Assembly (NCBI GenBank): GCA_937920455.1
Contig: CALETX010000283.1
Span: 1 to 10,113, forward strand
Reading direction: 5' to 3'
DNA from: an uncultured bacterium
Lineage (GTDB): Bacteria; Verrucomicrobiota; Kiritimatiellia; UBA8416; CALETX01
DNA: 10,113 bases
In this document: in pieces, positions 1 to 8,600 of the stretch
How the letters are laid out: each line of letters opens with the position of its first letter
Position numbering within the stretch: position 1 is the stretch's first letter
Translations under genes and position numbers: made by a program
Notes under the pieces: model-generated
The model's database searches: none
What the model saw: the letters and a program-made list of their open reading frames with translations, nothing else
Told to the model about the DNA's origin: nothing

Positions 1-1
1 A

Positions 2-76
2 AAGCATAGTCTGGAGTCGCTACAGTTTTGGGGTGTAGAACCTGAAGGAGAGGCGTTCAACAGGAGGGAAATCTGA
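2..76 (+). CDS. 3' end of an unidentified upstream gene (partial)
   Basis: The frame beginning at base 2 is open from the left edge for 24 codons and stops with TGA at 74-76. The other two forward frames have early stops. The visible tail ends ...FWGVEPEGEAFNRREI, which reads like an ordinary charged protein C-terminus. The stop overlaps the next gene's ATG by one base (TGATG), the usual sign of translational coupling, and the strong Shine-Dalgarno of the next gene lies inside these last codons. Product unknown, since 24 residues are too few to recognise a family. An open run of this length can arise by chance, so the call rests mainly on the TGATG junction. Confidence 0.45.
   Translation, partial: KHSLESLQFWGVEPEGEAFNRREI
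62..68 (+). promoter_or_regulatory. Shine-Dalgarno AGGAGGG of the ADP-ribosylglycohydrolase gene
   Basis: A near-perfect anti-16S match, AGGAGGG, ends 7 bases before the ATG at 76. It fixes that start and argues against later in-frame ATGs. No room for a separate promoter is visible in the 75 bases upstream. If the upstream reading frame is real, this gene is transcribed as part of a longer message. Confidence 0.8.
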
Positions 77-1602
77 TGCGTCTGAATCTCAATGACTATC
101 GCGACAAAGCGGCAGGGTGCTGGCTTGGCAAGAACATCGGCGGGACATTGGGCGCGCCGTTCGAGTGGCGGCGTCAGATAAACAACGTCTCGTTCTATGT
201 TCAGAAAGATTTGAACGGCCAGCCTGTTCCAAATGATGACCTGGATATTCAGCTCCTATGGCTAAGAGTACTGGAAACGCGGGGCATCGAAATCAATGCC
301 CACACACTTGCGGAGTATTGGGTCACCTACGTTACGCCCCACTGGGCCGAATATGGAACGGCCAAGATCAATATGAGGCAGGGACTCCTTCCCCCGCTCA
401 GCGGGGCATTCCGAAACGTTTACAAGCACAGTTGCGGCGCTTACATCAGGTCCGAAATCTGGGCATGTATTGCGCCCGGTATGCCGAGAGTTGCGGCACG
501 CTATGCTTATGAAGACGCCATACTCGATCACGGCGATGGCGAGGGAATGTATGCCGAAATATTCATGGCCGCCCTGGAAAGCGCGGCGTTTGTAGTGCCT
601 GATCTGGCCACGGCCATTGAAATCGGCTTGTCGTACATTCCTGCCGCCTCTGAAGTGGCGCGCGCTGTGCACACAGTGCTGCAGTGCTTCGAGAAAAAGA
701 TGGATTGGAAAGAAGCAAGAGATGAAGTTCTAAGACTGCATCGTGGCAAAACTTTCATGGGATCAGTTGCACACACCAGCAAGGAAGACCAGGAAAAAGG
801 CTTCGTGGACGGCATGCCTGGCTTCGATGTGCCCTCGAATATCGGCATGACCCTTATAGGATTGCTGTGGGGTGGAGACGATTTCGGCAAGACGGTCTGC
901 ACAGCAGTCAACTGCGGGGAGGACACCGACTGCACCGGAGCAACCGCTGGCTCAGTTTGGGGCATTCTGCATGGAGCCGGCGCTATACCAGAAAAATGGA
1001 TCAAGCCCATTGGGCGAGGTATTCGCACGATCGTTCTGAATCTCGGAGACCTGTCGTCTGGATTTGAGCTGCCGGGAACAGTGGACGAACTTGCGGATAG
1101 AACAATACGCATAGGCCGGCAGGTCTGCCTTAGAAACAACGAGCTTGAGCTTGCCGAGAATCAGCCTTCCGATGTGTCCGATGCCAACGCAGGCAGACTT
1201 GCGGCTGACGACGCAGGCGAATCTGTTTGGCGTTGGAAAAAGGGCCCGCGGTTTGATTTTGAAGGTTTTTCGTTCTTATGGGACTACGGTGAGGAAGGGC
1301 CTCTGATCAGGCCAAATATTCCCAAAAAGGTGCGCATAACAATCTTCAACACATCGAGGATTCAGGCCAATCTTTCCCTCCGCTGGTATCTTCCGGAAGG
1401 GTGGCAGATTCTGCCCGGGCGGGATTGTTATGCGCTGAGTTTTCCAGGTTTCCTTGGCGAGCCGGAGACTCTGGAGTTCGATATTCTGGCTTCGCGCCTT
1501 GATTACTCAACTCATAGAGGGGTGCTTGAAGTGACGCTCAGCGGCCGGCCGACCGTTATGCTCATGCCGTTGGTTCTTCTGAATGGCGCGGCGTCGCAAT
1601 AG
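76..1602 (+). CDS. ADP-ribosylglycohydrolase family protein with C-terminal beta-rich domain
   Basis: The family (DraG/ARH fold) hydrolyses ADP-ribose bonds on proteins or small molecules using two divalent metals. Visible signatures are the N-terminal GCWLGKNIGGTLGAPFE (residues 14-30), NDDLDIQL at 53-60 where classical members have DDT, a glycine/acidic stretch DHGDGEGMYAEIFMAALES at 151-169, and the C-terminal metal motif GEDTDCTGATAG (281-292; D283, D285, T287) followed by the usual GAIPEKW. The catalytic fold ends near residue 350. About 115 further residues (roughly 390-505), rich in predicted strands, form an extra domain not found in the minimal enzyme of about 300 residues. There is no signal peptide, so it is probably cytoplasmic. 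The start is set by a strong Shine-Dalgarno. It is probably coupled to an upstream gene and converges with the operon on the other strand. The fold assignment is firm; the substrate is unknown. Confidence 0.9.
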   Translation: MRLNLNDYRDKAAGCWLGKNIGGTLGAPFEWRRQINNVSFYVQKDLNGQPVPNDDLDIQLLWLRVLETRGIEINAHTLAEYWVTYVTPHWAEYGTAKINMRQGLLPPLSGAFRNVYKHSCGAYIRSEIWACIAPGMPRVAARYAYEDAILDHGDGEGMYAEIFMAALESAAFVVPDLATAIEIGLSYIPAASEVARAVHTVLQCFEKKMDWKEARDEVLRLHRGKTFMGSVAHTSKEDQEKGFVDGMPGFDVPSNIGMTLIGLLWGGDDFGKTVCTAVNCGEDTDCTGATAGSVWGILHGAGAIPEKWIKPIGRGIRTIVLNLGDLSSGFELPGTVDELADRTIRIGRQVCLRNNELELAENQPSDVSDANAGRLAADDAGESVWRWKKGPRFDFEGFSFLWDYGEEGPLIRPNIPKKVRITIFNTSRIQANLSLRWYLPEGWQILPGRDCYALSFPGFLGEPETLEFDILASRLDYSTHRGVLEVTLSGRPTVMLMPLVLLNGAASQ

Positions 1603-1617
1603 GCCTCTTTCTGGCAG
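1603..1617. other. Convergent 15-base gap between opposing genes
   Basis: Only 15 bases separate the stop codons of the ADP-ribosylglycohydrolase and toroid genes. I see no GC-rich hairpin followed by a T run on either strand. The nearest inverted match (ggcag near 1613 and actgc near 1640) is short and widely spaced. Transcription from each side therefore probably ends inside the opposing gene or by a factor-dependent route. Confidence 0.6.
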
Positions 1618-2685
1618 TCATCTCTGGTAGATAGGCAACTGCTGATATGTAACGCCGAGCGCCAGAATCGCGACCGCGGTGCGGTAGGCGGGACCAGCTC
1701 CGTCTTCGTGTGGCGAGCCGGGCATGGGATTCCATGAGCCGTCAGGCGCCTGAAGTTTCAGAAGAGTGTCGTAAATGAGCGGCGCGCATTCCTCCCATTC
1801 CTTACCACCAAATTGGAACATTGCCTGAGCGCAGTAGTATGAGCCGTAGTAGAAAATCTCTCCGCCCCACCCCTGCCGCACCCGCTGCAGGATGTAGGCA
1901 GCGGCTTTGTTTGACAGCTCACTTCTGTGCTCTCCGCTCAGCTCGAGACAAAGAAGTCCCACGCCGGCCCGTGCCAATCCCGATCCTCCGCCCGGCTGAT
2001 ACGCGAAGCCTCCATCCGGGCAGGCGCAACGTTTTATGAATGCGGCCGCCTCGTCTACCGCTTCGCGCGGCACAGGCATTCCAGCATTGCGCGCCGAGCG
2101 CAAGGCCATCATTGCCCAGCCTGAATGGGACAGATCGCTGTCACCGCTGTTCGGCGCGTATCTCCAGCCGCCCCTGTGCGCCTCGGGCTTTTGGACCTTT
2201 TGGGCCGCCAGAGTAACCTGCAATGCCTTCGACAGAACCGTTCTGAGACGTTCCTGCCTGGCGGCATCAACCATGCCGGAGACTTCGGAGAGCATGAGGC
2301 ACGCTATGTTGTGGCTGTACATCTGGCCTCCGCCAGGGCCTATGAGCGCGCCGTCGTCCTGTTGTGTTGACAGAACAAAGTCTATGGCTCTGTTGATTGT
2401 ATCCCCGTAAGGGGGATGTCCTGGCGTGTGTCCCTTGCAAAGAAAAGCCATCACTGCCAAAGCCGCAACCGCGTTGCATTTCGGCATACCGGGAAACGAG
2501 CCATCCGGCAACTGGCAACGCGCAAGATATTCGAGGCCTGCGTCCACTGCCGCGTCAATTGCCCCTCGATATTTCTCATCTTCCGTGGCGGCTGTCTGGG
2601 CTCTGGCGGCGACAGGCCCTGCGCTCAGAATCGCCAATGCCGCCAACGCATGCGCTGCGACGGATAGTCTCAGCTTTGTTCTCAT
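1618..2685 (-). CDS. Secreted squalene-cyclase/prenyltransferase-repeat (alpha/alpha toroid) protein
   Basis: A 355-residue protein with a classical signal peptide: basic MRTKLRL, hydrophobic core to about residue 22, and an A-x-A site ARA before QTA (cleavage near 29). The mature part carries repeated QxxDGS/G turns of the squalene cyclase/terpene cyclase superfamily: QLPDGSFPG (58-66), QQDDGALIG (108-116), GGWRYAPNSGDSDLSHSGW (172-190), CPDGGFAYQPGG (222-233) and LQAPDGSWNP (311-320), plus YYGSYYCAQAMFQFGGKEW (279-297). These mark an alpha/alpha barrel. No DxDD cyclisation motif is present, and true cyclases are about twice as long and not secreted this way, so a hopanoid cyclase role is unlikely. 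Its ATG overlaps the stop of the DUF4175-like gene (ATGA, 2682-2685), with GGAG 10 bases upstream. It probably works in the periplasm with the two membrane proteins of the operon; the function is unproven. Confidence 0.88.
   Translation of the reverse strand: MRTKLRLSVAAHALAALAILSAGPVAARAQTAATEDEKYRGAIDAAVDAGLEYLARCQLPDGSFPGMPKCNAVAALAVMAFLCKGHTPGHPPYGDTINRAIDFVLSTQQDDGALIGPGGGQMYSHNIACLMLSEVSGMVDAARQERLRTVLSKALQVTLAAQKVQKPEAHRGGWRYAPNSGDSDLSHSGWAMMALRSARNAGMPVPREAVDEAAAFIKRCACPDGGFAYQPGGGSGLARAGVGLLCLELSGEHRSELSNKAAAYILQRVRQGWGGEIFYYGSYYCAQAMFQFGGKEWEECAPLIYDTLLKLQAPDGSWNPMPGSPHEDGAGPAYRTAVAILALGVTYQQLPIYQR
2682..2685 (-). promoter_or_regulatory. ATGA stop/start overlap coupling the last two operon genes
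   Basis: The TGA of the 1985-residue protein and the ATG of the toroid protein share four bases. On the minus strand GGGGAGAAG (2693-2701) precedes the ATG, with the GGAG core 10 bases away, inside the last codons (GEDTQ) of the upstream gene. This arrangement favours re-initiation by terminating ribosomes. Confidence 0.8.
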
Positions 2686-5600
2686 TGTGTATCTTCTCCC
2701 CGAGATATCTCGTGGAAATAACTCTTTATCAGATCGCGGTACTCTTCAGGTCCTTCTTCGCTGGATGCCTGGAGAATCTCATCCTGAAGCCTTCCTGGAA
2801 GCCGCAGCCAGTTGCGCAGTTTCATTGATGGTTCGAATGCCCACTGCGGGGCTGACTGCTCGACTTCCATCAATGGGTTGACCCCGCCCCCGCCCGCGGC
2901 GCGTTGCTGGAAATCAGGTCTGGGATTTGCCCCCAGCGCGACAGCCCGAGAGATTGCCTCTGAAGCAGCTTTTGCGACAGCGGCAGCGGCTTCGATCGTC
3001 TCTTTGCTTGTTTGAAGGCGAGCGGCCTCTATCGCCTCACGATGCGCTTCTGCGGTGTACCCCGAGAGATCGCGCATATCATCCGGTTGCGACTCGGGGT
3101 TGAGATATTTCCTTATGTTGGCCATTGCCTGCGCCGCCTCATCAAGAGCGCGGGCTGCTGTCTGCTGAGCCTGAAGAACGCCTGATTCCACATTCGGGGG
3201 AAGGGCAGGCTGATCGGCATCTGATCGTGGCTGGGTCGCAACCCCTGACAGAAGCGTGGACGCCTGCTGGGATGTCTGCGCGGCCTGAGCAGCCATGTTG
3301 AGGGCATGGCCTGCGCTCTGTTTTAGCTGGCCATCCACCGGCAGTTTCTCAAGATTCCTGCGCAGATCGTCGAGTTCCTCCTTGATTCCTCCAAGACGCT
3401 CTGTCAGGCCCTGCTGTTGCTCGGACAGAATGCGAAGCGGCTGGCCGGAGGCAACCGCAGCAAGTTCCCTGGCTATTTGAGCCTGTTGATCAGCCAGGTC
3501 CTCGGCACGATCCGCCAGACCCAGGACAGGCGAAGCGTTGTCCATAGCGTCAAGGAGTTCATCAGTCGGAGCGCGAGCGGCTTTCTTTTGCGCAGCATGC
3601 GCGAACTCATCGTCGGCAGCGGATTTCAGAGCCTTTTCGAGACGACGCGCCTGCACTGCGGCCATGGCTGCCGCCCGGACAGCTTCCTGCATGCGGCCTT
3701 CGGCCAGCTTGCGCTGCGCCTCAGCGGCTGCACCCGCCGCATCCTTTGCGAGGGAAGCGCTCCTGGGAACGAGCAGCGCCGCCTCAGACGCCAAATCCGC
3801 CATCTGCTTTGCGGCCTGGGACTGGGCAGCAAGAGCATCGTTACGGCGCTCATCGGCCACGGAGGTCAGAAACCCGGAATCCTTGTTTACCAGATCCGCC
3901 AGACGTCCCCGGAGCGCATCCTGGCGCCTCGCCAGATCAAGAACTTTCTGAGCCTCCTGGATCTGTTCCGGAGCTGGAGCTGGCGATTCCTTTGCGGACG
4001 CTGCATTCATAAGCGCGCGCGCCGCGGCCTGCTGGAGGGGAACTGACCCGTCGAGCCGTTCCTTATGGAGAGCATCGGCTGCCTGTTTCATCTGATTTGC
4101 TACGCCGGCCAGAACAGGGTCGCCGGCTGTGGCTGCGGCCAGCTCCTCCTGACGCCTTGCCAGATCGGCCATCCTCACGGCGTGGTCCGCGATGAATTTC
4201 TCCGTATCTTTTTCTAGCTCAGCCTGCTCATCGGCCAGAGCTTTCAGGCGGGCAGTTTTCTGTTTTTGTTTGGAGTCGTTCTTGGTCACAGCGGCTGCCC
4301 TCTCGGCGGCTGCTGCGAGATTTTTTGCCGCCGAATCCTGGGCGGCCAGAGCCTTGCGGGGCTCGCCGGCCTGAATCATTCTTGCGGCGTTCTTCATGAA
4401 GTTGGCCTGTGATGCAGCTTCGGGCTCGTTCATAGCTCGCAGAGCGAGCTGTTGCTGAGCATCCGAAAGACGTTTTAGGCCGTCGCGGAACGATTCGGCC
4501 GCGGCGGCGGTAGAGCGCTGGAGGTCCTCCTGGGCCTTTGCCAGCTTTCGCATCTGTTCGGCCCGTCGCCGGTCTTCAGAACTTGCGGATGGATGAAGCA
4601 TTCCTGCGGCCGTTTCTCTGAGAGCCTTTTCGTTCCGATTCTGAAGGTCCAGAGCGCGTTGAACATCGGCGGCGGCTATCGCTTCGGCGGCATCTTTTAG
4701 CGCCGGAGCCTGTTGCGCTGTGGCCTTGTTGGCCTGCGCTTCGGCAGCCAATTTTGCCTGCTCGTCGGCAATGGCTTTGAAGGCCTGTTTGTCCTGCTCC
4801 AAGGCGGCGGCTGTCCTGTCTCGAAGTTCCGCCTGCCTGTGCGCGAGATCATCAGCAAGTGCCGCGGCTTGTCTCTGCTGGTCGGTGGGAGAGGGCGGTT
4901 GCGCAGACTGGGCGGCGAGCGATTCCAGTTTCTTCGCGGCCTCCTGCTGAACAGGAATTGCCTGACGCACCTGCTCGATCTTGAGTTTGTCGGCGGCGCT
5001 TTTCATCTGGTCTGCGACCTGAGCAGCTGCGGGATTTTTCCGCGCCTCGGCTGCGATTGCTTCCTGCTTTGCTGCAAGGTCCAGAATGGGTTCCTGGTTC
5101 TGGTCCACCAAGCTCTGGACTCTCTTTCGCAAGCCTTCCTGGCGGCGTCGAAGATCATCCAAGGCCCTTGCGTCGGCGAGCTGCTGCGCTGTGGGGGAGG
5201 GCTTGAGAGCTGACTCGGCGGCATCTTTGAGCGCTCTGGCAGCCTGATCCTGTTTCTGAAGCGCCAGCTTTGGCCGGTCTGCCCTGATTGCCTCCGCGGC
5301 CTTGCTCATAGCTTCATGCGCAGCGGATGTTTCCCGCCGGGTCATTGCGTCGGCAGCGAGTCTGGCCTGTTCCCCGGCCAGCTTCTGGAGGGCCTCGGCT
5401 CTGTTCTGGGTGAGTTCTTGTATACGCCTGGCGAGATCCTCCTGCCTCTTCACGGCGTCTGCCAGTTTGCCGGCGGCGTCCGCATATTTTCCATCTTTAG
5501 CGCTCTTCTCAGCCACTTCCTTCATGGCTTTGACTGCCTGATCCTGCAGGGCTAGCGCCTGGCGGGGCTGATCAGTCTTTATGGCTTCAGTAGCCTTTAC

Positions 5601-8600
5601 CATCAGCCTGGCTGCAGGCGCAGCGCCGGGGAGTGACTTGATTTCGCCCGCAAGCGCATCCTGCTCGGCCGCCATCTGGCGAAGGGCGTCGTTCCGCTGG
5701 GCAACAAGATCGTCCACTTTTTGTTTCAGAGCGTCCTGGCGGGCGGCAAGTTCTTGAGCGAGACGAGCCTGCTCCTGTTTTTCGGGAGAGGGCGGTGGAT
5801 TAAGGAGTTTTTCTGAGGCTTCCTTCAGCGCCTTCTCTGTGGCGGCCTGCTGGAAGACGGCCTGACGCGGCTGCTCGTTCATCAGTGCGTCAGCGGCTCT
5901 TGCCATCGCCTCGGCATGGGCAGTCTGCTGCAAAGCCCTTGCGTCCTCGGCGAGTTTCTTTTGCTGTGCAGCAAGTTCTTTAAGTTGCGCGGCCCGTTGT
6001 TCTGCCCTGTTTGCGACTTCCGATGCTAGCCGGGACTGACGGTCGGCCAGATCCTTTACGGCTGCGGCAGTCTGTATTTGCTCTGGCACTGGTTGAGGCG
6101 AGCGCAACCGGGCTGCTTCGTTGGTGAGAGCCGCCGTAGCCGACTCCTGAAGCGGTACGGCTTCGGCAAACCGATGAGCACTTATTGCCTCGGCGGCCTT
6201 TTTCATAAGTTCGAACACTTCTCCGCTGGCGGACAGATTCGTCCTGGTCTGCGCAGCCAGAAGCGCCTGATCTTTCGCAAGCTGCTGAGCGGCGGCGTCG
6301 GCCTTCTGCAGGGAAGCTATGCGCGCGGTCTGGTCGGCAATATCGTGCTGTTGTTCGGCAGCCTCCATGAGGAGGGACGCAAAAGTTTCGGCCCGTCTGC
6401 TCAAAGCCGGGGCCGCTGCAGCGGCCATGGCCGGATCGGCCTGCATGAGCTTTGCAAGGCGCTCGGCTATCCGCTCCTGTGCAGCCTTCCATTCGTCTGG
6501 GGTCATGGGCATTTCGTCGGGCGGTGCATCCGGCGCATTCTCCATGGCCAGTTTGGCGGCCGCGAGCTGTTGTTCCCTGGCCGCAAGCCTGGCAAGCTCC
6601 ACGGCGCGGCGGACTTCGGGCGAAGCTTTTTCCATTTCCTTCATCGTTTGTGTCAGTTGAGCAGTGGCCTCGTCAAAGCTGCGCATCATCTCCTTCGTCT
6701 TTTCGCCACGATCTTGGGGCGTGTCGAGCAGGCCGACCGTGTCTGCGGCGCGCGCGGCCTGCTGAAGGGGGCCTTCGGAGATGCGGCGCAAGTCCTCGGC
6801 CGTTTTCTCGTAGAAACCGCCGTCGGCGTCTTCGGCGGCGCGTTCGAGAATGCCGCCGGCTTCCAACGCACGGGCGCGAGCTTCCTCAATCCTGCGGATT
6901 GTTTCCTCGCCCGGCTGGTGTTCGGCATGAAGTCTGGCGGCTGCAATCTGGCCGGCATTTTTTGCTGCCTCGATGCTCTGGAGCGCCTTTTGAATTGCCT
7001 CTTTAAGGCGCTGCTCCTCAGTGGTCAGCGCCTGTTCGTCGAAAGTTGGCACCGAGGAGTCGAGTATAATCGTATATGAGGCCGAAGCGCCCTGTTGGGG
7101 CCCTTTGAGGCCTGGCGGAAGGTTATCAGTGGCGCGCACCTGGAATGTTATGCGCGAAGCCCTTGCAAACGGCGGTTGAGACAGAGTCATCATGAAGCTG
7201 CCACCGACCCTGGTCTGGCTGTTACTGACCGGCTCGGCCGGCAGTTCAAGGACGCGCTGTCTGCCGTCAATGTCCGCGCACAGTTCGACCCTGGCAACGG
7301 CAAAATCATCTCTTGCGTTGTAGAATAGGGGGAGTATTTCGTCCGGATTGAGCCGGAGTTCGCGCTGTTCAAGATGGGCAACTGTGACGATCGGCGGCAT
7401 GTCCGGGATGGTCTGGATTGTCTTTTCGTACCTGGCGTTGGACAGACCGAATTCGTCCTGCAGCCGTAGCGACCATGAACCTGTCATTTCCGGCTGAAGA
7501 AGGAGGCGGAAGGAGTAGGCGATTGCGCCGTCAGGAAGTCTGGTCAGAAATCCTGTGACACATGTCGAGGAAGATTGCGTCTGCACCGTGAGCAGAGCCG
7601 TTGGGACCGACTTGTTTACTCTCGCCGTGAGTTTGATATCAGTGCCGGCCAGTTCGCGTATTGTGCCTTCTGCGTTTTTCTCTTTTTTTGGAGGCAGTTG
7701 CGTGTAGGGGGGATAAGTATATTCCATATCCACGCTCTTGATGTCCGGCGGGGGGACAACGCGCAGGTCATAGAACTGGGTTAGAGCGTCGCCGGCAAGG
7801 ACGCGATAGCGGAACGACTGTTTTGCGGCAGGGTTTGAGAAGACGAAGACCCGTTCGGAAGGATTCGTTGAAGCGGCCGGGAGCATCCGTTCGGATCGTT
7901 CTGGCCCGCCTGCGACGGAAATTCGGAGGACGGCATGGGAGACGCGGGGGTCCCTGACTCTTGCTGTTATTTCCACGGGCGCATGCTCCGCGATCACAGC
8001 GTCGCCCGGCGAGACATGGACGAGCATGGCGTGGATGTTTGGGAGGTTGACCATGGGGGCGGCGACGCGCGCCAGCAGGAACAATGTATTCCTGGGGTTT
8101 ACGGCAAGCAACGACGCGAAGAGGGCGAGCACGACGACCGCCGTTACGACCATCGGCAATGCTGGTCTCAATGGCGCTTCGGCGCGAGGTTTAATGACGG
8201 TTGCGTCACGGATAGCCTGTTCGGTGAGCGCATGTATGAGCGCCTCGGAACCTTTTATGCCGGGCCGGTCATCGCTTGTCAGGATTTCCACAGTGGAGCT
8301 TATGCGCTCCTGCAGTTCGGGGTGGCGGCTTTCCAGAATGCGCGCGACACCCTTGAGCGTGAAGCTTCCCGCCAGCGGGCGCAGGAGAAACCACCATGCC
8401 GAAACAGCCGATAGCCCATAGGCGGCACAGCTCAGAACGAGGCGCGTTGTTTGGGAGAAGATGATTACCGCAGCGTCCAGCGCCATCAGCAGAAGAAACG
8501 CGGCCAGGGCCGAGGCCAGGGATGCGGCCGTGCCTTTGAGGATTATGCCGGTTCTTGCGCGGCGGATAACCATGCGCAGCGCGCGAGTTATTTCGACCGG

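Noticed and set aside
528..1139. Minus strand open frame of 203 codons within the ADP-ribosylglycohydrolase gene
   Set aside because: Ser/Pro-rich translation without motifs, antisense to a gene with clear family signatures and a strong ribosome binding site.
1600..1650. Possible bidirectional terminator between convergent genes
   Set aside because: Only a five-base inverted match with a wide loop and no T run; not enough to call.
1618..2685. Hopene/squalene cyclase (shc)
   Set aside because: Too short, secreted, and without DxDD; only the repeat fold is shared.
3417..4046. + strand open frame of 209 codons, and several similar ones at 4713-5213 and 5302-5555
   Set aside because: All are antisense shadows of the repeat array. 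Low stop frequency on the opposite strand follows from the Ala/Gln/Glu-rich codons.
3774..6371. Possible CRISPR or DNA-level satellite array, given the regular period of about 303 bases
   Set aside because: The period is a multiple of three, conservation is at the protein level, DNA copies are diverged, and the reading frame is intact throughout.
6078..7079. Long + strand open frame (333 codons) opposite the repeat region
   Set aside because: It lies wholly antisense to the strongly supported 1985-residue gene, shows Cys/Gly/Arg/Leu-rich composition typical of shadow frames over Ala/Gln/Glu codons, and has no recognisable domain.
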